Counted from the stretch's first letter, positions 25,505-32,442 are shown. The stretch is 33,006 nucleotides of DNA from Acetatifactor sp. (GCA_022511465.1 JAFLRM010000036.1:2951-35956), one strand, 5' to 3'. Numbers and translations: made by a program. The notes: generated by a model not told the origin, from the letters alone.

Positions 25505-25668
25505 AAATTGATGTGGCAATGACTGAAGCCTAACCGGAACACTCTGTCCTAAGAAATAGAGAGAAGTCTGCTTGTCGGAGCAACTAAACCGTCTAGGAGC
25601 TGATATACCTCACTGTATGTCGAAAGCTGTATATCAAATTTTGGAGGGTTGTACTACTCTCCTATTAT
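25505..25668 (+). ncRNA. Structured non-coding stretch upstream of the tRNA-like gene (candidate)
   Basis: Unlike its AT-rich surroundings, this stretch has balanced base composition and complementary arms: TGATATAC (25601-25608) with GTATATCA (25629-25636), and GGAG with CTCC around 25643-25661. No open frame is present. It runs directly into the tRNA-like gene, so it may be a processed leader, a set of eroded tRNAs, or a phage-encoded RNA. I cannot assign it to a known RNA family. Confidence 0.35.
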
Positions 25669-25742
25669 GGGTCTGTAACTCAGTACGGTCAGAGTAGCAA
25701 CTTCTAAACTGCAAGTCACCGGTTCAAATCCGGTCAGATCCA
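25669..25742 (+). tRNA. tRNA-like gene with irregular anticodon arm (CUA or UCU reading)
   Basis: The 74-nucleotide sequence has a complete acceptor stem (GGGTCTG with CAGATCC, one G-U), D-stem ACTC/GAGT around AGTACGGTCA, T-stem ACCGG/CCGGT around TTCAAAT, and discriminator A. CCA is not encoded. The anticodon arm is defective: only GCA (25697-25699) and TGC (25710-25712) pair, leaving a 10-base loop ACTTCTAAAC. With standard numbering the loop is TTCTAAA and the anticodon CTA (amber). Shifting by one gives TCT (arginine). It is 37 bases upstream of the next gene. It may be a decayed phage tRNA, a suppressor, or a structural mimic. Confidence 0.6.
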
Positions 25743-25779
25743 ATCTAATAATCGAAAAATCTAAGAAAGGGAAATAAAT

Positions 25780-26022
25780 ATGTACAAGATACTTATATTA
25801 TATAAAGCTGAACATAACCTCTGGCAGCAATATGGCACTACCGCTACTTCTTCTGCCTCTGGTGGTAAATCTACTTTTACAGAATTTGCAACTGATGATT
25901 TAGAAGTGCTTAAAGCAGAAATTCTGAAGTTGGATAAGATTTATGGGCATGAAAATATTAAAGTATATAAGGATGTAACTGCAAATTTCAGTGTAAATTT
26001 TACTATGGATGATATGAATTAA
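25780..26022 (+). CDS. Small conserved-looking phage protein, 80 residues
   Basis: Begins MYKILILYKAEHNLWQQYG with AAGAAAGGGAAATAAAT upstream. A polar Ser/Thr/Gly stretch (residues 20-32) is followed by EFATDDLEVLKAEILKLDK and a beta-like end (VYKDVTANFSVNFTMDDMN). It resembles small proteins encoded among tail and neck genes of Clostridia phages. That comparison is from memory of the pattern and the function is unknown. It is on the plus strand, as are the tail-module genes 3.5 kb downstream, from which it is now separated by minus-strand cargo. Confidence 0.6.
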   Translation: MYKILILYKAEHNLWQQYGTTATSSASGGKSTFTEFATDDLEVLKAEILKLDKIYGHENIKVYKDVTANFSVNFTMDDMN

Positions 26023-26039
26023 GATGAAGAGAAATTTGG

Positions 26040-26657
26040 CTAAATAAAAAAAGAAATTATTTTAGGAATAATTAGTCCTAATACAAAGAAAAGAAAAGAT
26101 ATCAACATATTTTTCATAAAATTGGTTCTAATAATTTCTTTTTGTGTTTTTATTGATAGCGCACTAATTTGTAAAATATCATATAGTTTTTTAATATCTG
26201 GATTTTCATTAAATATTTGTTCGTTAACGAGACTTTCTATTTCTGATTTTAATCTCTTAGGATTATTCGTGTCTAATTCTTTCTTTTTCCTTATAGAAGA
26301 AAATTGTTCAAGAAATTTTATTTCAATCCAAACAACGATATCAATTCCAATCAAAAATGTGCCAATGTTTATCAAAAAATCTTCAAAAGAATAAAATGTA
26401 TTAATGAAATCTTGCTTGAAGGTCGCTCCCCAATTTTTTAGCCACCAAAAAAGCAGAGAAATAAAAACAATTCTAATAGTAGTTTTGTTTAATAATAAAG
26501 CGTTGCATAACTTAAAATACAGATAAATAGAATAAATAAAAAATGCTACTATTAAAAGCAACAAAATTACTAATGCAAAATTAAAATAAAGAAATAAAAC
26601 AATTAACACAATTAAAATAATTTTTAAAACAAGTTTAAATATATTTTTTATGTTCAT
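26040..26657 (-). CDS. Multi-pass membrane protein with soluble helical domain, second gene of a pair
   Basis: A 205-residue protein. Residues 5-50 are two closely packed hydrophobic helices. Further hydrophobic segments lie at about 60-75 (IRIVFISLLFWWL) and 88-112. A charged helical domain follows at 115-178 (KRLKSEIESLVNEQIF), and a C-terminal membrane helix at 182-205 (ISFLFFVLGLIIPKII). No family recognised. It starts 18 bases after the stop of the other membrane protein (26676-27242) and has only a weak ribosome site, suggesting coupled translation. The shared layout of membrane helices, coiled segment and terminal helix suggests the two work together. Extremely AT-rich. Confidence 0.6.
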   Translation of the reverse strand: MNIKNIFKLVLKIILIVLIVLFLYFNFALVILLLLIVAFFIYSIYLYFKLCNALLLNKTTIRIVFISLLFWWLKNWGATFKQDFINTFYSFEDFLINIGTFLIGIDIVVWIEIKFLEQFSSIRKKKELDTNNPKRLKSEIESLVNEQIFNENPDIKKLYDILQISALSIKTQKEIIRTNFMKNMLISFLFFVLGLIIPKIISFFI

Positions 26658-26675
26658 ATTAAGTCACTTTACTTT

Positions 26676-27242
26676 CTAGAAAAATAATGTTGAAATAATA
26701 CCAAAAAGTAGAAATAAAACTTGAATAAAGATATTTATTTTATTATCTTCTTTTTCAAGTTTCCTCCTATTTTTTTCTAGAAACTCATTTTGAGCATTAA
26801 CTTTTTCAACAAAAAGCAAAAACTCTTCGTTTGAAATCTCTTTATTCGTCTCTTTGGATGTTATAGTAGAAAAATATTCAATATAATCAGTTAATTGCTT
26901 TACCTCATTTCGATAATTTATGAGTTCATTTTTCCTTTTCTCATAAATATAATTAGATGGTGAATTTAAAATATTTACTATAAAAAAGAAAAAATCATCT
27001 TTTCTTCCCCAATTATTTACAACATATATAATTAGTTTTGTAAATAAAATAGTTAGAATAAAGACAAACACGAATATAATGAAAGAATAAAAATCATTTA
27101 TTTCTTTTATTATTTCTTTTATATCTGTTACAATTTTAATTATAGCTTTAATAGCATCAACTAATATAGCGATTGCTCCTATTGCTATAAGCACTAAAAA
27201 TAATGCAAAAGGTAAATCTCCTAAATCAAATTTCTTTTTCAT
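26676..27242 (-). CDS. Membrane protein with coiled coil and C-terminal anchor, first gene of a pair
   Basis: A 188-residue protein; the ATG at 27242 (MKKKFDLGDLPFALFLVL) has AGGTGA six bases upstream. An alternative GTG at 27251 overlaps that site. Hydrophobic helices lie at about residues 10-38 and 50-75. A long charged coiled-coil region follows (EKRKNELINYRNEVKQLTDY onward, about 95-165), then a C-terminal membrane helix (INIFIQVLFLLFGIISTLFF). No family recognised. Both ends in the membrane with a coiled middle resembles pore-forming or membrane-disrupting effector proteins, but that is speculation. It is the first gene of a two-gene minus-strand unit. Confidence 0.6.
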   Translation of the reverse strand: MKKKFDLGDLPFALFLVLIAIGAIAILVDAIKAIIKIVTDIKEIIKEINDFYSFIIFVFVFILTILFTKLIIYVVNNWGRKDDFFFFIVNILNSPSNYIYEKRKNELINYRNEVKQLTDYIEYFSTITSKETNKEISNEEFLLFVEKVNAQNEFLEKNRRKLEKEDNKINIFIQVLFLLFGIISTLFF

Positions 27243-27437
27243 ATTTATCACCTAGTAATATTATAAATCTCATTAGTATAACAATGGATATCTAATTCTT
27301 CATTATAAAAAGATTTATAGGATCAATACTGTTTCCATATGTGATTAAATGTTGGACTTATTACCATACTATATTTTACTACTTATTTATACTATTGTAA
27401 ATAATATTACTAATCAATTATTATATAAATTTATTGT

Positions 27438-27700
27438 ATGATAATCAAAGACAGACTGCACCTGAGATGTGTTTCAGATGAGTTCACGGTCTTTACTATA
27501 TCAGATTTTTCAGCTTTTACAAAAAAATCGCGAAAATAGTGGAGTTGAAGCTGAAGTTGGTGAGAATCAAATAACAAAGATACATTATATACTCTATTCG
27601 GACGGATGATATATATATCAATGTTGGTAATTTTGCACAAGCTTTCAATACGACCAAAGAAATAATTGAAAACTCTGATAAAATTTTTAAAGGGGATTAG
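27438..27700 (+). pseudogene. Frameshifted small gene remnant
   Basis: From ATG 27438 the frame reads MIIKDRLHLRCVSDEFTVFT and ISDFSAFTKKS. A frame change continues it as ENSGVEAEVGENQITKIHY, and a second change as DDIYINVGNFAQAFNTTKEI to the TAG at 27698. The three pieces join into one plausible protein of about 85 residues. Each is coding-like, with no overlap between them, so this is probably a gene with two frameshifts. No family recognised. Confidence 0.45.
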
Positions 27701-27798
27701 CGAAGTATTCCTGATGTATCAATCGAATACTCTTCCCACAAACTACTAATACTTCAGTCCTATACTTCATCAAATACGAACCAACATACTTTATATAG

Positions 27799-27922
27799 AT
27801 GAATGAAAATACGAGAATTTTGAATAATAAAATATCTGTTTTTAAAATAGTTGACACCTTGGGAAAGCAATTTGAACAACCGTTGAATGAATGACTGGAT
27901 TGATAAAGGGGAGAATATATGA
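27799..27922 (+). pseudogene. Short coding remnant, phage- or plasmid-like
   Basis: MNENTRILNNKISVFKIVDT then LGKQFEQPLNE ends at TGA (27892-27894). A shift of one base continues it as WIDKGENI to the TGA at 27920. No ribosome site is present. It looks like the worn end of a gene. The longer minus-strand frame across the same bases (27687-27971) is less convincing. Confidence 0.3.
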
Positions 27923-27972
27923 TCCAATATATTATTCTACTCTTCTCTTCTACTATGCTTGAAATAAGCATT

Positions 27973-28515
27973 TCATTGGGTGTATATATTATTATTTTCA
28001 GATTCTATCAAGCGATCATATGGAATTATTTCTATAGAACCATTTGATGTTCTATAGAAATCCTTCCTATAACTATTTTCATTCTCGGAGAATTGACTTC
28101 TTTGTCCAATTATTATGACAGAATGATATTCAAATAAAGGGTAAAACTGTTCATAAGCTTTGTTATTGGGTGCATATCTTTTGAATAGTTGTTTACGAAA
28201 ATAAGTTTCATTATCTTTTGCCCAATTCATATATTTACTTACTTGAGATATTGCAAGACTTAAATCTTTGGTAGGTATATTAGCCGTTGTAAGCAATTTG
28301 GCATTTGGCAATTTCAATTCAAATATAGTTATTTCCATACGCATAGAATATTTTGTAAAAGAAAGAAAATCACATTCGTATTCAGAACCTAATTTAAATT
28401 TAGGTAAAATTTCATTATAACCGCCAATAATATTGCTTAATATATATGGGTGTTCTTGTAAATATATTTGTATTTCTTTTTCTTTACAGCTATTGTCGAT
28501 AATATCTTGCAGCAT
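27973..28515 (-). CDS. Shedu-like (DUF4263) PD-(D/E)XK nuclease, putative anti-phage effector
   Basis: A 180-residue protein; the ATG at 28515 is preceded by GAGG at seven bases. The opening (SCKEKEIQIYLQEHPYIL, residues 9-26) matches the start of DUF4263 domains. The nuclease core has D49 (ECDFLSF), E66 and K68 (ITIFELKLPNAKL) and Q91 (AISQVSKYMNW), as expected for a PD-(D/E)XK site. The C-terminus (SVIIIGQRSQFSENENSYRK and EIIPYDRLIE) fits the last strands of the fold. Shedu proteins are established anti-phage nucleases. Here only the catalytic domain is present, without the usual variable N-terminal region. The neighbour, a membrane protein 65 bases upstream on the same strand, may serve as the sensor or partner. 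Confidence 0.7.
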   Translation of the reverse strand: MLQDIIDNSCKEKEIQIYLQEHPYILSNIIGGYNEILPKFKLGSEYECDFLSFTKYSMRMEITIFELKLPNAKLLTTANIPTKDLSLAISQVSKYMNWAKDNETYFRKQLFKRYAPNNKAYEQFYPLFEYHSVIIIGQRSQFSENENSYRKDFYRTSNGSIEIIPYDRLIESENNNIYTQ

Positions 28516-28580
28516 GCTATTACCTCATATTGTAGTTTTTTTAATTGTATCATAGCTCACATCATAATAAAAGAACGGTT

Positions 28581-29321
28581 TTATTGGGTGTTTTTTAATA
28601 CCTCTAATTGATTATTAATAATATTTATGTATGTTTCATCCTTTTTATCGTTATTTAATTTATCTACTAAATTTACTAACGATAGAAATCTTTCGTTGTT
28701 ATGTAGTGAGTCATAATATTGATTTAATTGTTCTAATGATTTTTTATATACAACTAACGAGGTTCCTGCAATTACTTCTACTATCGCCCCTCCTATTACA
28801 GGCACTAATAGTTCTATAAATGAAATATCCTTTAAAAAAATAGCCACTATAGATGATGAAATAACAATAAATCCCAAAATACACATAATTACAGCTAAAC
28901 AAAACGAACGTTTTGCCATGGTTTTACTTAAAATATAATATTCCTTTATTTCCTTCATGTTAAGAAACATAAGTTCGATGATATCTGTTGCTTGTTCGTT
29001 AGATTTATCTTCTTTTGCTTGTTCACGTTGTAATTGATTGTTTTTAATAATTGCGTTCTTTGCTTCGGTATAATATTTTTCTACTTCTTTACTTTTTTCT
29101 TTTGATGGAATTGTTAAATCACAAAAAAATAAGACACTCATTACCAGAAAAATAAACACTAATGGAAATTGATCCATTAATTCTTGTACAGAAATAAAGC
29201 CAACTATATATTGAAAAATGATATAACTAATATAAACAAAACAAATAAATGCAATAAAAATACAAACAGCCATTTTTAATATTTTATATACTTTACTTGA
29301 TAAAACTTTAAATTTTTCCAT
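28581..29321 (-). CDS. Four-helix membrane protein resembling TRADD-N/SLATT-type membrane domains
   Basis: A 246-residue protein with membrane helices at about residues 17-40 and 52-69, a charged coiled region (72-130), then helices at 140-162 and 169-191. A helical tail ends in a second charged region. The segment from EIKEYYILSKTMAKRSFCLA through LLVPVIGGAIVEVIAGTSLV to LEQLNQYYDSLHNNERFLSL resembles the paired-helix membrane module found beside TRADD-N and SLATT-type conflict proteins. The resemblance is by pattern only. GGAGAAATT precedes the ATG. It lies 65 bases upstream of the Shedu-like gene on the same strand, so the pair could be a membrane sensor and nuclease. A TACAAT-like box in the gap may give the nuclease a second promoter. 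Confidence 0.5.
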   Translation of the reverse strand: MEKFKVLSSKVYKILKMAVCIFIAFICFVYISYIIFQYIVGFISVQELMDQFPLVFIFLVMSVLFFCDLTIPSKEKSKEVEKYYTEAKNAIIKNNQLQREQAKEDKSNEQATDIIELMFLNMKEIKEYYILSKTMAKRSFCLAVIMCILGFIVISSSIVAIFLKDISFIELLVPVIGGAIVEVIAGTSLVVYKKSLEQLNQYYDSLHNNERFLSLVNLVDKLNNDKKDETYINIINNQLEVLKNTQ

Positions 29322-29401
29322 AATTTCTCCATGCTTATAATAATATGTTATGTAGTTAATATAATTATATCACATTTTATAACATTTGCATATAGGCAAT
29401 T

Positions 29402-29429
29402 TAGGCAGTTGTCATGACTGCCTATTTTT
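29402..29429 (+). terminator. Plus-strand terminator without an upstream plus-strand gene
   Basis: TAGGCAGT (29402-29409) and ACTGCCTA (29417-29424) pair perfectly, followed by five Ts on the plus strand. The nearest upstream plus-strand gene ends far away, at 26022 or in the decayed remnants near 27922. Confidence 0.7.
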
Positions 29430-29506
29430 ATGAAACAGTATAAATCCAAGACTTACTGGCGGTTAATTACTTTAAATAATTACGAAAACAGAAAGAAGGT
29501 GTTTAT

Positions 29507-29743
29507 ATGGCGAGAAAAGCCAAGGTTGCCGATGCTTCTGATAATTTTGACGATTCTCATGAATATAGATGTCTTCGGTGCGGAAAAGTTTGGGAAAACC
29601 CAATAGGACACTTTTTTAAATCTCAATGGTCTGAATGTTTTGAAAAAAATTCAAGGTTTGCTCCTATCTGTAAGGATTGCGTTACTGAAATGTTTAATTC
29701 TTATGAAAAGAAATATGGAACAAATGGTACAAACAGATCTTAA
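29507..29743 (+). CDS. Zinc-ribbon phage protein, probably a truncated N-terminal part
   Basis: A 78-residue protein starting MARKAKVADASDNFDDSHEY, preceded by AGAAGGTGTTTAT. Four cysteines form a zinc-binding pair: C25-C28 (RCLRCGKVW) and C54-C57 (ICKDCVTEMF). In Clostridia phages similar zinc-ribbon starts belong to longer proteins next to terminase genes. The last few residues (GTNGTNRS) do not look like a natural end. The DNA continues immediately into coding-like sequence in another frame (29707-29862). I therefore read this as the N-terminal stub of a longer phage gene. Confidence 0.55.
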   Translation: MARKAKVADASDNFDDSHEYRCLRCGKVWENPIGHFFKSQWSECFEKNSRFAPICKDCVTEMFNSYEKKYGTNGTNRS

Positions 29744-29862
29744 TTGATAATAACTTGCCGATGGAATACTGCCCTACTATTAAAGTTATTGACAGTGAAG
29801 CATTAGATTTTGAAATGCGTAAGAGTTTGGCTTCTACATTATATACTATATTTAATGGTTAG
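29707..29862 (+). pseudogene. Phage gene fragment overlapping the end of the zinc-ribbon gene
   Basis: After a TGA at 29704 the frame is open and reads KEIWNKWYKQILIDNNLP, MEYCPTIKVIDSEALDFEM and RKSLASTLYTIFNG before TAG. The first ATG (29761) has no ribosome site. It is strongly coding-like and resembles part of a phage structural or packaging gene, without identifiable family. Confidence 0.45.
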
Positions 29863-29879
29863 ATGTTCTGAATTCTTTC

Positions 29880-30008
29880 ATGGGTATTTTAGATAAAGCA
29901 ACAGAAAAACTAGGTCTATTTGGTACTGCCACCGCTGGGCTTGGATTGTTTGCTGGATTTAAAAACATAGGTAGGGTAAAATGTTTTCCCTCATTTGAAT
30001 ATGCCTAA
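29880..30008 (+). pseudogene. N-terminal stub of a phage tape-measure-like protein
   Basis: A 42-codon frame reads MGILDKATEKLGLFGTATAG, LGLFAGFKNIGRVKCFPSF and EYA. Glycine-rich repeats of the GLGLFAGFKNIGR type occur inside phage tail tape-measure proteins of Clostridia, which are usually over 700 residues long. The rest is missing, and the frame stops where another short frame (ATG 30001, MPNIKFSYIHK) begins. Confidence 0.45.
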
Positions 30009-30232
30009 CATTAAGTTCTCGTATATACACAAATGATAAGCTGCGTTTTAGATTGATTGTACCTAATGGTGTGGATAATTACTTATTGTATTCAGATGAG
30101 TTAGAATTTGATAATCAGGATATGATTACACTTGTACTTAGACGTATCAATAATATTTATTTGTTAAAAGCTTTTATAGGTGACGTACCAGTAGATAAAA
30201 TTATAGATAATCTTGAATCAGGAGGTGGATAA
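29999..30232 (+). pseudogene. C-terminal fragment of a phage gene
   Basis: The frame is open after a TGA at 29996 and reads RIYTNDKLRFRLIVPNG, VDNYLLYSDELEFDNQDMI and TLVLRRINNIYLLKAFIGDV to LESGGG and TAA. No start codon or ribosome site occurs at the beginning, so only the end of the gene is kept. Its stop is followed by the GGAGG ribosome site of the next gene. Confidence 0.45.
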
Positions 30233-30238
30233 TAGCAT

Positions 30239-31324
30239 ATGTTTATTTGTGGAAGCAATTTTGTAGGCGGTACATTAGCATGTGCTATCACTCCTACCGC
30301 TATTGAAAATATTGATTATATAGAATTAAAAAATGGATTATATGATGATCTATATATAACCAAAGCAACAGATTTCGAAATAACAGGACAGCTACCAGAA
30401 GAATGGGATTTTGATACTGTTCTTTGGGCAAAATTTAATAATAGTACCAACGCAGGAAATATTGATTGGAGTTTAGAAACAACATCTCATTTAATCCTTA
30501 AGATTCGTGAACAGAACTCTTTTATTTGGAAGACCATTTTAACCAAAGAAATAAATACTCTTGATGATTTTGTGATTAATTACCCAGATTATTTTATTGC
30601 TTCTGGACAGCCTTGCGAATATGCTATCGTTCCAGTGTTTTATGGTACAGAGGGTGAATATGCTATTTCACGTATTACTCCAAAATTTCAAAAGATGTTT
30701 TTAATTGAAGGTAATACTGTGTGGGGAACCGAAATTACAGATGGATTTTGTGACACAACACGCAATATCCCCTCTTCTACTATTGAACTGCTAAATAGTA
30801 AATATCCTATTTTTGTACGTAATACTATTGCAAATTATGATACTGGTACTTGCAAAGGATCATTTGTTCCTGTTACAGAAGAAAATGAATGTGAAGGTGA
30901 ATATGATGAGGCAAATAATTTAATAAATCAGCATGAAGGTATTTATGGATATTTTGCTGATTTTTTAAATGTACTAGAAAAAAAGATTTATAGTTTGCAG
31001 GGACATATACTAACTAAGGAAAAGAAACAACCTATTATTTTTTATGATGAAGAAGAACGCTTTCCTATTGACGAACTACACATAATTTATAATGATTATG
31101 ATGACACTGGTTCACACGAAGTACTATCTGAGAACACCAATGAGATACTGAGTAATTATAATCATGATGAGATTGTTACTATGGTTGGTGGTTATGAGGA
31201 AGACATGAGTACTATATATTTATTTTCAGATAGTGATGAACAGGAATCAATAGAAGATCTTTTGATATTCTGGGAAGAAGAAAAAGAACCACCCGATGCA
31301 AACATAGACACTATATGGATTTAA
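30239..31324 (+). CDS. Phage tail/baseplate-like protein with acidic C-terminal region
   Basis: A 361-residue protein with GGAGGTGG upstream of the ATG. Residues 1-215 are a beta-rich region with conserved-looking blocks: CGSNFVGGTLACAITPTAI, ELKNGLYDDLYITKATDFEI, EWDFDTVLWAKFNN and NTIANYDTGTCKGSFVPVTE. This resembles distal-tail or baseplate proteins of Clostridia phages. From about residue 220 the composition changes to a very acidic sequence (DEEERFPIDELHIIYNDYDD; SDEQESIEDLLIFWEEEKEP). That suggests an exchanged or replaced C-terminal domain. A terminator follows at 31345. Confidence 0.65.
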   Translation: MFICGSNFVGGTLACAITPTAIENIDYIELKNGLYDDLYITKATDFEITGQLPEEWDFDTVLWAKFNNSTNAGNIDWSLETTSHLILKIREQNSFIWKTILTKEINTLDDFVINYPDYFIASGQPCEYAIVPVFYGTEGEYAISRITPKFQKMFLIEGNTVWGTEITDGFCDTTRNIPSSTIELLNSKYPIFVRNTIANYDTGTCKGSFVPVTEENECEGEYDEANNLINQHEGIYGYFADFLNVLEKKIYSLQGHILTKEKKQPIIFYDEEERFPIDELHIIYNDYDDTGSHEVLSENTNEILSNYNHDEIVTMVGGYEEDMSTIYLFSDSDEQESIEDLLIFWEEEKEPPDANIDTIWI

Positions 31325-31344
31325 AACAAAACAATGATATTAAG

Positions 31345-31371
31345 GCACACATTAATTTGTGGGCTTTTTTT
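31345..31371 (+). terminator. Terminator after the tail-like gene
   Basis: GCACACA (31345-31352 region) pairs with TGTGGGC (31358-31364) with one mismatch, followed by seven Ts (31365-31371). Confidence 0.65.
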
Positions 31372-31392
31372 ATGCAATGAAAGGAGAATTTA

Positions 31393-31659
31393 ATGGCAGT
31401 TAATGAACAAATCGTAACTGGTAGAAAATTTAGAAAATTAATTGATGAAACAAGTAAACTGTGGCAACGAATATCATTTTGGACTAAAGCTTCTGATGTT
31501 GAGTTTAATGATGGTAAAAATCTTGAAGAAAAGATTAATGAATTAAATAATAAATTAGAAAAAATAGAAAAATCAATAATTGCTATAAACACTGATTTAC
31601 CATTCAAGGCTGTAAAGACTAATTCAAGCACATTTGACTTTACATCGAAAACAAGATAA
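31393..31659 (+). CDS. Small coiled-coil phage baseplate/tail-fibre protein
   Basis: An 88-residue protein with AAAGGAG before the ATG. MAVNEQIVTGRKFRKLIDET (residues 1-20) and WTKASDVEFNDGKNLEEKI resemble the N-terminal attachment segment of Clostridia tail-fibre proteins. A coiled coil follows (ELNNKLEKIEKSII). The C-terminal part that would normally hold the fibre shaft is short. It is followed 12 bases later by the next tail-like gene. Confidence 0.6.
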   Translation: MAVNEQIVTGRKFRKLIDETSKLWQRISFWTKASDVEFNDGKNLEEKINELNNKLEKIEKSIIAINTDLPFKAVKTNSSTFDFTSKTR

Positions 31660-31671
31660 GGAGGTGTAGGT

Positions 31672-32274
31672 ATGCCTTTTAGAGTAGATGGAATAGAACA
31701 AAAAGCTATAAGAGTAGATGGGGTAGCACTAGATTTGATGCGTGTAGATAGTAATGTTGTGTACAAAAAATCAGTAACTCCATCATCCGTAAAAGTGGCA
31801 AGTGCAAGCATAACATCTCCCAACAGCTACGAAGGTAATGACGACAAGTTGAATAATAAAACGGTAAGTATAACCAATAATAGTATCACGGTAAATGATG
31901 CATGTACGATGAGTGGTTGGACAAATAGAATCACTCGTACTATAACGGTTAATTTGACCGGAGATGGGGATGGAAATGTTAAAGTTGTAGGAACTCTGGA
32001 TAGTAATACTTACAGGTTTAGATGTCCTGATAATGATAATAATGATGATGTTCATGTAGAGTTTACTCTTGGTTTACAAAGTACTGGTGCTAATGGAAGT
32101 ATACCTGTAAGTTGGAATGGGAGTACTTATCCCTTTTCAGGTACTAAGGTAGTAGATCAATCCGTTAACTTTGTAAACGGAAAAGCATCATTCACAATTA
32201 CATATATATTTAAACTTCATGGTGCAAATCTATTTTACGTCCCTAATGTACCAATCACGTTTACTTTTATATAA
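31672..32274 (+). CDS. Phage tail-associated beta-rich protein
   Basis: A 200-residue protein with AAGGAGGTGTAGGT before the ATG. Three short repeats of an RVDG(V/I) kind open it (FRVDGIEQKAIRVDGVAL), as seen at the start of appendage or fibre-tip proteins of Firmicutes phages. The rest is beta-rich and Ser/Thr/Asn-rich (ITNNSITVNDACTMSGWT; ITRTITVNLTGDGDGNVKV), suggesting an immunoglobulin-like or receptor-binding fold. No cysteine pairs or membrane segments are present. Function as tail tip or fibre is an inference. Confidence 0.6.
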   Translation: MPFRVDGIEQKAIRVDGVALDLMRVDSNVVYKKSVTPSSVKVASASITSPNSYEGNDDKLNNKTVSITNNSITVNDACTMSGWTNRITRTITVNLTGDGDGNVKVVGTLDSNTYRFRCPDNDNNDDVHVEFTLGLQSTGANGSIPVSWNGSTYPFSGTKVVDQSVNFVNGKASFTITYIFKLHGANLFYVPNVPITFTFI

Positions 32275-32304
32275 AAAGATAATATTTTAATCGTTTATAT
32301 CTTT

Positions 32305-32349
32305 ATGATTAAATGGTATAAAAAATATTATAAGGGTAGTGTTATTTAA
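32305..32349 (+). other. Mini-frame MIKWYKKYYKGSVI running into a terminator (possible gene remnant)
   Basis: The 14-codon frame ends at a TAA in the loop of the following terminator. It has no ribosome site. Its WYKKYYKG end matches the WYEKYYKG end of the protein at 32483-32665, and 21 of 24 bases agree, so it may be the last part of a related gene whose front is lost. Confidence 0.35.
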
Positions 32350-32364
32350 CTACCCTTATTTTTT
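32331..32364 (+). terminator. Terminator of the tail-gene transcript
   Basis: TAAGGGTAGT (32331-32340) pairs perfectly with ACTACCCTTA (32349-32358), followed by six Ts. Confidence 0.85.
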
Positions 32365-32410
32365 ACGATTTACAAATGAATCAACAATTTCATTTGGCAA
32401 ATTTTTGCTC

Positions 32411-32439
32411 TGTACACCTTAAATAAGATATGATATAAT
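32411..32439 (+). promoter_or_regulatory. Promoter of the small cysteine-containing protein
   Basis: TATAAT at 32434-32439 with a moderate -35 box TGTACA at 32411-32416 and a 17-base spacer. Confidence 0.55.
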
Positions 32440-32442
32440 CGA

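Noticed and set aside
25505..25668. Riboswitch or group I intron upstream of the tRNA-like gene
   Set aside because: I could not match conserved cores of any class I know; left as an unassigned structured stretch.
27687..27971. Minus-strand frame of 94 codons after the Shedu-like gene
   Set aside because: Its start overlaps the nuclease stop and has no good ribosome site; the plus strand over the same bases reads as decayed coding sequence, so I do not support it as a gene.
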